Assembly (NCBI GenBank): GCA_029855935.1
Contig: JAGSHN010000016.1
Span: forward strand, 1 to 64,000
Direction: 5' to 3'
Length of the DNA: 64,000 nt
Source: Candidatus Thorarchaeota archaeon
GTDB lineage: Archaea > Asgardarchaeota > Thorarchaeia > Thorarchaeales > Thorarchaeaceae
This document shows, piece after piece, positions 17,439-25,470 of the stretch (position 1 is its first letter; every line of letters begins with the position of its first letter). The position numbers and the translations under genes were made by a program. The notes below the pieces were generated by a model. That model ran no database searches. It had not been told where the DNA came from and saw only the letters and a program-made list of their open reading frames with translations.

Positions 17439-18665
17439 ATGAAGATTGAGAAGCAGAACAGTGTCACCCTCGGGACTGTGGACGAGGATGTGGTGATAGT
17501 GAACTGTGCTATGCTCTCTCCAGACCCTGAGAGTCGAGGAGTCATCAAGATATCGGGGGCACTGCGTGTCAAGGGCGATCTCACAGTCAGGGGGTCGCTC
17601 CAGGCCAGCAGTGTCGAGACTCGGGGCAGCCTCGTTGTGGAGGGCGATCTTGCTGTGGAGGATGGCCTGTCTGTCAAGAAGGGCGCTCTGGAGGTGAGCG
17701 GCAGTGTACAGTGTCAGAGGCTGTCGGTCGACAAGGGCCTTCGTGTCGACGGTGATGTCCGCTGCATCGCTGCAAAGAGTGGTGGGGCGTTTGTGGTTGG
17801 CGGGACGCTGGAGGCAAACGAAGTGGCAGGTGGTTCTTCTGTTGTCGTGACTGGCGATGTCACGGTGGAGAGGATTGCGGCTGGCGGGACACTACGGGCC
17901 GATGGTCGCATAGAGATTGGAGAGCTGGCTGTGGGTGGAAGTGCCAGGGTCGGAAGCGGCACGATTGAGACGATCGCCGTGGGTGACACATTCTCATCTC
18001 GTGGCTCTGTGGATGTGCAGCGTGTGCGTGTTGGCGGCAAGGTTAGTCTTGGCGATTCCTCGAAGGTGGACAATGCCAGCGTGGGCGGGAGTCTAGAGGC
18101 CGGAGCTGGTCTCAATTTCGGCTCTCTTCGAGTGGGTGGTCAGATACGCCTTGCGGGCGACGCGCAGGGCAAGGAGATCTCGGTCGGAGGCCGATTGGCT
18201 GCCAACGGTAGCCTTGTGCTGTCTGAGCGGCTTAGTGTGGGCGGAAGAGCCGAGATTGGGGGGGACGTCAATTGTGACGGTGACATAGAGGTTGGCCGTG
18301 ATCTCGCTGTTCGGGGCGGGGTCAGAGCCCGGGAGGTCTCAGTAGGATCCTCTTTGAGGGCAGAGATTGTCCGAGCTGAGAGGTTCGAGATTGGCAAGAG
18401 AGGAGAGGTACGTTCCCCCGTGGTGGCGTCAGAGATTGTCATACGAGAGCGCGCACGTGCAGGAGTCCTCTACGGAATACACATACATATTGAGGAGAAG
18501 GCACGTGTGGAGAGTGTCTATGGAAGAGAGGTCTACATAGAGTCTGACGCCCGCGTCCGGAGTGTGGTCTACACTGACAGAATTGACGTAGAGACTGGAG
18601 CCAATCTCGCCTCACCTCCCGAACAGGTGGAGAGTCTTCCTCCTGCTGATGACGTGCTGGATTGA
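17439..18665 (+). CDS. Bactofilin-like (polymer-forming) beta-helix protein
   Basis: A 408-residue protein made almost wholly of short G-x-(V/I/L)-x-V-x-G-(D/S)-(V/L) repeats, as in bactofilins and other right-handed beta-helix filament proteins (examples: V-K-G-D-L-T-V-R-G-S-L, V-G-G-K-V-S-L-G-D). There is no signal peptide or membrane segment. The last about 90 residues turn more charged, and the tail is Pro/Glu-rich. Bactofilins polymerise without nucleotides into membrane-associated scaffolds. This one has about twice the usual helix length. Inference: a cytoskeletal or scaffold element; an uncharacterised beta-helix enzyme is less likely because no polar active-site cluster stands out. 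Confidence 0.7.
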   Translation: MKIEKQNSVTLGTVDEDVVIVNCAMLSPDPESRGVIKISGALRVKGDLTVRGSLQASSVETRGSLVVEGDLAVEDGLSVKKGALEVSGSVQCQRLSVDKGLRVDGDVRCIAAKSGGAFVVGGTLEANEVAGGSSVVVTGDVTVERIAAGGTLRADGRIEIGELAVGGSARVGSGTIETIAVGDTFSSRGSVDVQRVRVGGKVSLGDSSKVDNASVGGSLEAGAGLNFGSLRVGGQIRLAGDAQGKEISVGGRLAANGSLVLSERLSVGGRAEIGGDVNCDGDIEVGRDLAVRGGVRAREVSVGSSLRAEIVRAERFEIGKRGEVRSPVVASEIVIRERARAGVLYGIHIHIEEKARVESVYGREVYIESDARVRSVVYTDRIDVETGANLASPPEQVESLPPADDVLD

Positions 18666-18724
18666 AGTGATGAACACCCTAACAGCTCGTGGCCCTGCCA
18701 CGCAGGGCCTGCCATCGCCGCCCC

Positions 18725-19540
18725 TCAGGGCTGCCCGCACAACACGAGAATGCGCCGTCCAGAATCGTCATCGTACGGGCGCAGGTCGAACCAGCCATAC
18801 TCCGCGACGGTCTTGAGCCCTGCCTGCTGGGTGAGTCTGTCCACCTCATCGTCCGACAATATTGTCCCACGCGATGTGACCCGTATGGTCCGCGTGACAT
18901 CTCTGAGGTGAGGGGTCTGCCCCACTCTATACTCCAGCCTCAGTGTCAGAGTTCCGCTGTCAATGTCCGCCAGCATCTCGCCCCGACGTCGCACATAGAG
19001 GTCATCTGGCGTTCTGATTGGGCCATCCTCCCACTGAAAGTGCCCGGGCATAGCCCCCGCCGGAAATAGATCCAGAACAAAGATCCCGTGAGGGGCAAGA
19101 TGCTCTCGGACGCAGCCAAGCAGGGAGAGCTGCTCATCTCTCGTCATCAGGTGGACAAATGAGTCGGGGACTATTATCAAGGAGAATCTCTCGCCGAGGT
19201 CAAAGCTGGTCATATCACCGTGTACCACACGGAGCATCCTACGAACAGCCTGAGGAAGTTCGTTGCGTCTTGCACGCAGAATTCCTAGCATAGCCCGTGA
19301 CCGTTCAAGAGCAGTCACCATCATTCCCTCACTGGCTATGGGGATTGCAATACGCCCAGTGCCTGCTCCAAGGTCAAGGATGGGTGATCCCTGCCGTCGG
19401 GCAAGCTCCAGATAGAATGTGAGGTCGTGATTCTCGGCGAACAGGTCATAGAACTCTGCTATCTGGTCATACTCGTCCTCTACCCCCTCCTCTCCCATAG
19501 ACGACGAACGTTTCATTGCCATCGAACGGCGCCTCTTCAC
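18725..19540 (-). CDS. SAM-dependent methyltransferase (class I)
   Basis: A 271-residue Rossmann-fold methyltransferase. Motif I is I-L-D-L-G-A-G-T-G-R near residue 55. It is followed by an acidic residue in A-L-E-R-S for the ribose, then V-H-G-D-M and the I-I-V-P-D-S-F motif IV region. The last about 90 residues form a beta-rich cap. The substrate is unknown. The annotated GTG overlaps the winged-helix gene's stop by 4 bases (GTGA), so the pair forms an operon; nearby ATG codons offer slightly later starts. Confidence 0.85.
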   Translation of the reverse strand: MKRRRSMAMKRSSSMGEEGVEDEYDQIAEFYDLFAENHDLTFYLELARRQGSPILDLGAGTGRIAIPIASEGMMVTALERSRAMLGILRARRNELPQAVRRMLRVVHGDMTSFDLGERFSLIIVPDSFVHLMTRDEQLSLLGCVREHLAPHGIFVLDLFPAGAMPGHFQWEDGPIRTPDDLYVRRRGEMLADIDSGTLTLRLEYRVGQTPHLRDVTRTIRVTSRGTILSDDEVDRLTQQAGLKTVAEYGWFDLRPYDDDSGRRILVLCGQP

Positions 19541-19872
19541 ATCCCCTGAATTGGTTCGGACACAGGAGCGCCCACCAGCGTGATCAGACGCTGGTATATC
19601 TCAAGGTACTCGTGACCGCGTGTTGTCAGTCGAAACACTCTCCGTCCCTCCTCCTCGTCCTCCTCAAGAAGTCCGTACTCCAAAAGATGGTCTATGGCAG
19701 TCTTCGCCCTATCCACAGGCATGTTTGTAGAGCGGGCCGCCCTTGTCAGAGGACAATACCCATAGACAAGGACGATGCGAAGAATGTCCGCATAGATGTC
19801 GTAGCGTGTTCTCCGAATCCCATCGGTTCTGCTGCGAACCACGAGAGGTGACCTCGCCCCGTAGATGGACAT
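19537..19872 (-). CDS. Small archaeal winged-helix transcription regulator
   Basis: A 111-residue winged-helix protein of the archaeal HTH_45 type. It has an R-R-T-R-Y-D-I-Y-A-D-I-L-R-I-V helix, a recognition region around R-A-K-T-A-I-D-H-L-L-E-Y-G-L-L, and a wing ending F-R-L-T-T-R-G-H-E-Y-L-E. The ATG at 19872 is preferred because residues before it in the open frame do not fit the family. It diverges from the longin/roadblock-like gene by 86 bases and is coupled to the methyltransferase gene, so it may control either. Confidence 0.8.
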   Translation of the reverse strand: MSIYGARSPLVVRSRTDGIRRTRYDIYADILRIVLVYGYCPLTRAARSTNMPVDRAKTAIDHLLEYGLLEEDEEEGRRVFRLTTRGHEYLEIYQRLITLVGAPVSEPIQGM

Positions 19873-19958
19873 GGTCGCACAAAAAGGCGGCTGGTCCGTA
19901 TGAAACAACCTTATCACCCCTGTCCGCATATCCCTCAGTGGTTGGGAGATGACACACC

Positions 19959-20699
19959 ATGATTCGGCGGGCACTTGTGATGCGCCTTAATGGGGACCTA
20001 GTCTTCGGACGGGTGTACGAGGGGGATGGCGGTTCAGTCGACCTGACAACGGTACCCGCCTTTGTCAAGGCGTGTCTGGTGTTGCTCTCGTCCAGCACAG
20101 CCACAGTACGGATGAGGCCCTATACTCTTGAGCAGGACGGCTCACTCTGGGTCTATTGTCTGTTCGAGTCCTTTGCCATCGTTGTCGAGGCCACAGCGGA
20201 AGAGCCGCTGGAGTGGCTGGGACGGAGGATTATCACCCTGGGCAAGGAGATTGCACGGACAAATGCTCGGGTCATTGCCTCATGGTCGGGGGGCCCTCTA
20301 ACGGGTAGTGACCTGAGCGATCTCCTTGACAGATACATACACTTCGGCGCAAGCAATCCCTCCCCTGACATGGTACGACAGATAGAGACTCTCGTCAGCA
20401 ACGCCTTGGCTGAGCAGAACGTCGTCTATATCGGTGTATTTGATGCTGCGGCGGAGATGATTGCGGGAAACGTGCCCGAGAACCACATCGCTCATCTGCG
20501 TCCTCACATCGTGGGCGGAACGGCTCGTCCGGGTATGGACATAGTTCCTACGACGGTCGAGATCGATGGGTATTCGGTGCAGCTGATTCGCATCCACTCC
20601 CTCACAGTCGTTGCGGCACCATATCCTAGCGACAGCCATCTCCATGCCGCTCGTGTCGTGGCAGACCTTGCGAACAGCATCAACAAGGTCATCGAATGA
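19959..20699 (+). CDS. Putative longin- plus roadblock-like protein
   Basis: A 246-residue soluble protein. Residues 1-95 (start M-I-R-R-A-L-V-M-R-L-N-G-D-L-V-F) look like a longin-type sensor fold: a two-strand hairpin, a strand V-Y-C-L-F-E-S-F-A-I-V and a long helix. Residues 135-246 (N-V-V-Y-I-G-V-F-D ... L-T-V-V-A-A-P-Y, with a closing amphipathic helix) look like a roadblock/LC7 module. Such folds are abundant in Asgard genomes and in eukaryotes often serve small GTPases. This fold call is by pattern only. GTPase regulation is an inference, and no GTPase gene adjoins it. Confidence 0.5.
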   Translation: MIRRALVMRLNGDLVFGRVYEGDGGSVDLTTVPAFVKACLVLLSSSTATVRMRPYTLEQDGSLWVYCLFESFAIVVEATAEEPLEWLGRRIITLGKEIARTNARVIASWSGGPLTGSDLSDLLDRYIHFGASNPSPDMVRQIETLVSNALAEQNVVYIGVFDAAAEMIAGNVPENHIAHLRPHIVGGTARPGMDIVPTTVEIDGYSVQLIRIHSLTVVAAPYPSDSHLHAARVVADLANSINKVIE

Positions 20700-20782
20700 T
20701 TTCGTGCCCATCTTCAGTCTAGGGGTAGATTTTTCTCGCTCGTCGTCAACGGTGCGTCGTACAAGAACAGGCGGTGGAACAG

Positions 20783-21427
20783 ATGGAGCCAACACTACGC
20801 GTCATTGGAATCAGCGGCACGCCCAAGAGAAGCAAGTCGAGCACGCGCTACCTGCTAGAGGTCGCTCTCGATGAGCTGGCTGCGGCGGTCCGCGAGAGAG
20901 GCCGCGAAGTGGAGACCGAGATACTCGACCTCCACAGCTATGACGTCCAGCCGTGCACGGGCTGCGACCTCTGCGTGCGCAGAAAACCCTGTCCACTCAG
21001 TGAGAATGACGATATGCCTGAGATTGAGAAGATACTCTCTGCAGCGGATGCCATAATTATCGCTGCCCCCTCTTACTTCTGCTCTGTGCCGGGCATACTG
21101 AAGAATCTGATCGACAGGTCGCGCCCGATGAAGATGTCCGACCATATGCTCAAGGACAAGCTCTTCTCGGCGATAACGTATGCCGGGCTCAAGTACGGGG
21201 GTCAGGAGACCGTCATCGACTATCTCAACAAATACGCGCTCACACAGGGGATGATTGTCGTGGGAGCGCTCGGCAGTCCGATTCACGACGGCATTGCCGG
21301 CATCGGTAGCATGCAGACGGATGAGGGCAAATGGCGTCTGTCAAAGGATGACGATCTTGCGATAAAGAGCAGTCGAGTGCTCGGTCGTCGGCTCGCAGAG
21401 GTCCTTGTCATGTGGAGGTCGGAATAG
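20783..21427 (+). CDS. Iron-sulfur flavoprotein (NADPH-dependent FMN reductase family)
   Basis: A 214-residue flavodoxin-like protein. G-I-S-G-T-P-K-R-S-K-S-S at the N-terminus is the FMN phosphate loop. P-C-T-G-C-D-L-C-V-R-R-K-P-C near residue 57 is the compact four-cysteine motif that holds a [4Fe-4S] cluster in archaeal Isf proteins. A-A-P-S-Y-F-C-S-V-P-G is the second FMN contact. It probably moves electrons from ferredoxin to a small acceptor, perhaps in oxidative-stress defence. The ATG at 20783 is chosen; a GTG nine bases earlier overlaps the ribosome-binding stretch. The corrinoid gene follows after one base. Confidence 0.88.
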   Translation: MEPTLRVIGISGTPKRSKSSTRYLLEVALDELAAAVRERGREVETEILDLHSYDVQPCTGCDLCVRRKPCPLSENDDMPEIEKILSAADAIIIAAPSYFCSVPGILKNLIDRSRPMKMSDHMLKDKLFSAITYAGLKYGGQETVIDYLNKYALTQGMIVVGALGSPIHDGIAGIGSMQTDEGKWRLSKDDDLAIKSSRVLGRRLAEVLVMWRSE

Positions 21428-21428
21428 A

Positions 21429-21992
21429 GTGTCCAAACCCGAGGTGAACGGACAGGTACAGGTCCTCACAGGCGATGGCAAGGGCAAGACAACATGCGCG
21501 CTGGGTGCAGGCCTGAGAGCTGCGGGTCATGGTCTTGAGGTGCTGATGATCTGCTTCATGAAGGCGAGAGTCGCAGAGAGGAGTGGCGGAACTGAGATCA
21601 ACTACGGCGAGTTCAAATCTGTGGAGAACATCCCCAACTTTGCGATTTTGACGTTCGGTCGCTCGTCGTTTGTCAACAAGGACAACCCGGACCCAGAGGA
21701 CATCAGGCTGGCACAGCAGGGTCTTCAGAAGGCCCGTGAGGTCCTCGCAGGACATGAGTACGATGTGCTAATCCTTGACGAGATTAATGTCGCTGTGGAG
21801 TGGAACCTCATCAGCTTGGAGGACCAGCTTGAGCTAATCAGGATGAAGCCCCCTGATGTCGAGCTGATAATGACTGGCCGATATGCCAGACAGGAGGTAA
21901 TAGACGCAGCCGATCTTGTGACAGAGATGCGAGATATCAAGCATTACTACAGTACCAAGAAGCTCTTAGCACGACAGGGCTTCGAGTTCTAA
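21429..21992 (+). CDS. Cob(I)yrinic acid a,c-diamide adenosyltransferase (CobA/BtuR type)
   Basis: A 187-residue P-loop ATP:corrinoid adenosyltransferase. The Walker A is G-D-G-K-G-K-T-T near residue 16. V-L-I-L-D-E-I-N-V-A-V at about residue 115 is the conserved metal/ATP region, and the ending L-A-R-Q-G-F-E-F is typical of the family. It attaches the adenosyl group to cobalt in vitamin B12-type cofactors, in keeping with corrinoid use in a Wood-Ljungdahl organism. The GTG at 21429 is one base after the flavoprotein stop; GGAGG at 21414-21418 serves as ribosome-binding site. The flavoprotein next door could supply the reducing power for Co(II), which is an inference from position only. Confidence 0.92.
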   Translation: MSKPEVNGQVQVLTGDGKGKTTCALGAGLRAAGHGLEVLMICFMKARVAERSGGTEINYGEFKSVENIPNFAILTFGRSSFVNKDNPDPEDIRLAQQGLQKAREVLAGHEYDVLILDEINVAVEWNLISLEDQLELIRMKPPDVELIMTGRYARQEVIDAADLVTEMRDIKHYYSTKKLLARQGFEF

Positions 21993-22064
21993 GTCTGGGC
22001 TGCAATATTGCTTCCGAGGCCATCAGCATGCCCCGTAGATGAACGAATGAGGTTGTGATGTGTA

Positions 22065-23300
22065 ATGTCCTCCGCCATCGAAACAGACCTGCCCGAAGGT
22101 GCAGCCAGCAAACTGAGACCACGTAGCATACGCTCCGCGCTGCTGCATCTTACCAACCACAGAGATGCTCTCCTACTCATAGTGTGTGCAACTGTGATTC
22201 TCCTTGCCAAGGTCCTGATTGTACTTCAGGCCGCATTTCTCGTGGCACGTGATGCGGTTGTCTTCACGGATCCTGTCGAGGGCGTAGACCCTCTCCTCGT
22301 TGCGCTTGGCAACCAGTGGGACTCACGATACTTCATCTCCATTGCCCTGAGTGGCTACCCTGCCGGTGTGGAGAACGATGTTCTCTATGCCTTCGCGCCC
22401 CTATACCCCATGCTACTGCGTCTTGCTGGCCCGTTAATAGGCGACTACTATGTCGCGGGCATCATCGTGTCCAACATCTTCTATGTTCTCTCTCTCCTCG
22501 CATTCTATCTTGTCGCGGGGATCTATATGGAACGGACACGGGCGATACTCTCCACAACGGCCTTTGCGTTGTTTCCCACCTATCTGGTATATAGCACTGT
22601 GGCGTATACGGAGTCCACCGCACTGTTCTTTGCCATCATCTCATGGTACCTGCTCGAACGCGACAGGTATCTACTCTCCTCCATCGCACTCACGGGCGCC
22701 ATCCTGACACGTTACGTCTTCGCGCTCGCTGTTCCCGTATACTTCATTGTCATCCTTTGGCGGACGGTGACCCAAGACGACTCTAGTCGGATGCGGTTCG
22801 TGCATCTACTTCTGCGCATTTCGTGTTTGCTGACTCCGGTGGCAGCTGTGAGCCTTCTGTTTCTCTACTTCCAATCATTGACCGGCAACTTTTTCGTCAT
22901 GATTGACAGTCACATATTCTTTGACGACCACCTCACGACGCCCCTTGGCCAGTTTGAGTGGTTCTTCACAGGCTTCTTCACGCGGATCAATCACCTCAAC
23001 CCAGTGGAAGTGCTGGTCGTCAGGTATGCCTTCACAATTCCGATGCTCCTGATGGTTGTGGCCCTCGCCCCGCGGAGGAGAGGGGCACTGCTGCTCTACG
23101 GCCTTGTTGCAATGTATTTCACGCTCTCGATGGCTGGCATATCGGCCGTGGCCTCACCAAGAATTGCGCTCACCTCGTGGGTTGCGCTCTTGACGTTCGA
23201 CGAGCGAACGCCGTGGTGGCTGTATCCTATGCTCTTCGCTCTCTTTGTTGTCGTCGGTCTATGGGTGATGCAGAAGTTCCTCACCTCATTCTTCGCCTGA
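22065..23300 (+). CDS. Polytopic PIG-V-like glycosyltransferase (GT-C fold)
   Basis: A 411-residue protein with about 10 membrane segments after a 35-residue cytoplasmic N-terminus. The extracytoplasmic loop has N-Q-W-D-S-R-Y-F-I-S-I-A-L-S-G-Y and F-A-P-L-Y-P, and a later loop has A-Y-T-E-S-T-A-L-F-F. This is the pattern of PIG-V/GPI mannosyltransferase 2, with the catalytic acidic residue in W-D. These enzymes use polyprenyl-phosphate sugars and work on the outer face. A role in lipid or protein glycosylation of the archaeal surface is inferred. It is probably not linked to the corrinoid genes. Confidence 0.72.
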   Translation: MSSAIETDLPEGAASKLRPRSIRSALLHLTNHRDALLLIVCATVILLAKVLIVLQAAFLVARDAVVFTDPVEGVDPLLVALGNQWDSRYFISIALSGYPAGVENDVLYAFAPLYPMLLRLAGPLIGDYYVAGIIVSNIFYVLSLLAFYLVAGIYMERTRAILSTTAFALFPTYLVYSTVAYTESTALFFAIISWYLLERDRYLLSSIALTGAILTRYVFALAVPVYFIVILWRTVTQDDSSRMRFVHLLLRISCLLTPVAAVSLLFLYFQSLTGNFFVMIDSHIFFDDHLTTPLGQFEWFFTGFFTRINHLNPVEVLVVRYAFTIPMLLMVVALAPRRRGALLLYGLVAMYFTLSMAGISAVASPRIALTSWVALLTFDERTPWWLYPMLFALFVVVGLWVMQKFLTSFFA

Positions 23301-23366
23301 GCGTGCCGCCGGTCACCTGACCGGATTGATCAGGGCCATCGTGCTACGTGTCACACCCCTGTCGAG

Positions 23367-23372
23367 AAAAAA
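23367..23372 (-). terminator. T-run terminator after the 50-residue gene
   Basis: Six T residues on the minus strand, about 17 bases after the stop codon of the small gene. This is the usual form of an archaeal terminator. Confidence 0.35.
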
Positions 23373-23388
23373 GAGATGGGAGGAGCAA

Positions 23389-23541
23389 TCAGCCGCTCTC
23401 CTCCTCTTTCTGTTCGGCCTCGTGTGATGTGATTGGCATGAGAGGTCGCTCGGCCGTCATCCTGCTCACTATGGCGTGCATCCTGTCGAGCTCGGGCCAC
23501 TCATATACGGGCATCGCCAGACTGAGCGTATCCTGTGGCAT
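23389..23541 (-). CDS. Small 50-residue protein of unknown function
   Basis: The ATG at 23541 is preceded 5 bases away by GGAGGTGA, a near-perfect Shine-Dalgarno match. A strong TATA-like box lies about 125 bases upstream and a T-run follows the stop. The peptide is soluble, with a hydrophobic first third (L-S-L-A-M-P-V-Y-E-W-P) and an acidic tail E-A-E-Q-K-E-E-E. The frame is open further upstream, but nothing there looks like protein. I do not recognise the family. It follows fwdA on the same strand after 192 bases and seems to be its own transcript. Confidence 0.5.
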   Translation of the reverse strand: MPQDTLSLAMPVYEWPELDRMHAIVSRMTAERPLMPITSHEAEQKEEESG

Positions 23542-23660
23542 CCCAATCACCTCCCGTTTCAGTAACTGTTGAGCGTGATGGCGGGCCGAATGAGCTTTAC
23601 AATACTGCTGCACGGTGGCATACAGCCATACAATTGACCATGATTTGTATAGAGCAGTGT

Positions 23661-23672
23661 ATATATAAATAT
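23661..23672 (-). promoter_or_regulatory. Strong AT-rich TATA box downstream of fwdA
   Basis: ATATATAAATAT on the plus strand, TATA-like in both directions. Leftward it would start a transcript near 23641 with a leader of about 100 bases before the 50-residue gene. Rightward it would run antisense into fwdA. Confidence 0.5.
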
Positions 23673-23733
23673 TCGCGGCGGGGCTGGTGGTACTCCGTCC
23701 TGCCATACTACACTGACCTGTGGCCGCCGTCCG

Positions 23734-25470
23734 TCAGGTCGCAGGTCGGAGAGGGATGGGGCTCTCGAGTGCTTGTCTATATCGTCGTGGGACGGGATAG
23801 TTGGTATGAGAATGAACGTACCACCGGTCAATCAGCTGTCCCACCTCGTTGTGAATCCTCTTGCGTGTTGCCTCGGGGAGAGTGGGCTGCACACTGAACA
23901 CTCGCCGTCGGACTCCTGAGGGGTTGACCACGTCATTCCGGTGAACAACCGTACCAGCCTTCATCGTCAGGTATGTACTATGGAACACCCTGACGATCTC
24001 CTCCGGGTGGTCTGACAGGGAAGAGTCTGATGGCATATGGTCGAGCACGGCAATGTCGGCGTCTGCTCCCGCACCGAGATGCCCCTTGCGTTCGTCTATG
24101 CCGAGGATTCTTGCTGGTGCGGCCCGTGTTGCGATGGCAATCTCGTACAGAGACCACTCCCGCTCGGCCCCGCTGAGCGTCGACCGCGACAGGGAACGGC
24201 TGTTGAGGGTCTCCAGCCACGTCTCGCGCTCTCTGCGACTCATCAGCCACGAGATGACGAGAGGGTATCTCACAAAGGGACCGGCGTTCGGACTGTCTGT
24301 AGTGATGACGCATCGCCAGGGATCGTCTATGTTGAGCGCGTACTCAAGTGCGATCATCCACTGCACAGAGTTCGCCAGTGACTTCGGCGAGTAGGAGTAT
24401 GGGACGACCCCTGCTCCTCCTGGGAGTTCGACATCAACGGTGATGTTCATCCACTTTGTGTGGCTCACCCTGTGTAGGAGATACTGGAACGGGCCGTCAG
24501 CCGTCATAGTCATTGCTGGTCCGAAGGTTATCTGACCAAGGTCTACCGTGAAGTGGTCGTGCTGGTTGGTGTACTCTGCGAGTTCGAGTCCTCCAGATGC
24601 CACATCCTCCCACCGTGTACTGCCCTCGTCCACGCTAGCTATGCTGTCGAACGAGATGTGCGTGAGATGCAGGATGTGTTTTCGTTTCGAGGTGCGACGT
24701 GCTCGCCGTACGGCCTCAAGCTGTGCAATGGTGGTCTCGATGTTACCAACACGGCCGAGGTTATTGGGATGCAGATGGACTGGATGCGGAAGACGAAGCT
24801 CCTCCACCGCCCGGACAAGGGATGTCAGGATCTGGTTGGGGGTCAGGTCCCACTCGGGGATTGTCTGATCGAGATGCTCCGCATTGAGGTTGTGCGCCCA
24901 AGCATACGTCCCGCCAGGATTGACGACCTTTACCCCGAACCCGCCCGTGGCCCGAAGTAGCCAGTCTATGTATCCCCTGAGCCCCTCCATGTCCTGTCCT
25001 TCAATATAGTGGTAGGTGATCATGTTATTGGAGAATAGAGGGAGCATGAGAATGTCTATCACAGGGACATCAGGTATCTCCTCCCAGCACGCCAGTGCCT
25101 TCATAGGCGGGACTGCAGGGTCGACCACTGTGGTGTATCCCATCGCCGTATAGAGCTGTCCTATTACAAAGGATGAGGGGACGGCCTCGCCAACGCCCGA
25201 GCGGGTGGTGGGAGTCTTGGGCACCACTGCACGCCGGTGGTCCTCAGGACACATCGAACGTGCGGAGTTGATCTTGCTTCCGATGATATGCGAGTGGATG
25301 TCGACACCACCAGGGAGAACGGCTCTCCTTCTCACGTCGATTACCTGAGCATCGGTGCTGACGCTCTCAACAATCTTGCCGTCCCTGACACAGATGTCCG
25401 TGACCTCCCCCTCAATTCGGTTCATCGGGTCGTAGACCGTGCAATTCTTGAGGAGGATCTCCTGCGTCAC
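23734..25470 (-). CDS. fwdA: Formylmethanofuran dehydrogenase subunit A
   Basis: A 578-residue amidohydrolase subunit that interconverts formate plus methanofuran with formylmethanofuran, the first or last step of the archaeal C1 pathway. The two-metal site is visible: V-D-I-H-S-H (H59, H61), the carbamylated lysine in F-G-V-K-V-V-N-P (K181), H-L-H-P-N-N-L-G, H-L-T-H-I-S-F, and the catalytic aspartate in I-T-T-D-S-P-N. Length is normal. Its GTG start overlaps the fwdB stop by 4 bases. It is the last gene of fwdD-fwdB-fwdA; subunits C, E, F and G are not in the window. Confidence 0.95.
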   Translation of the reverse strand: MTQEILLKNCTVYDPMNRIEGEVTDICVRDGKIVESVSTDAQVIDVRRRAVLPGGVDIHSHIIGSKINSARSMCPEDHRRAVVPKTPTTRSGVGEAVPSSFVIGQLYTAMGYTTVVDPAVPPMKALACWEEIPDVPVIDILMLPLFSNNMITYHYIEGQDMEGLRGYIDWLLRATGGFGVKVVNPGGTYAWAHNLNAEHLDQTIPEWDLTPNQILTSLVRAVEELRLPHPVHLHPNNLGRVGNIETTIAQLEAVRRARRTSKRKHILHLTHISFDSIASVDEGSTRWEDVASGGLELAEYTNQHDHFTVDLGQITFGPAMTMTADGPFQYLLHRVSHTKWMNITVDVELPGGAGVVPYSYSPKSLANSVQWMIALEYALNIDDPWRCVITTDSPNAGPFVRYPLVISWLMSRRERETWLETLNSRSLSRSTLSGAEREWSLYEIAIATRAAPARILGIDERKGHLGAGADADIAVLDHMPSDSSLSDHPEEIVRVFHSTYLTMKAGTVVHRNDVVNPSGVRRRVFSVQPTLPEATRKRIHNEVGQLIDRWYVHSHTNYPVPRRYRQALESPIPLRPAT

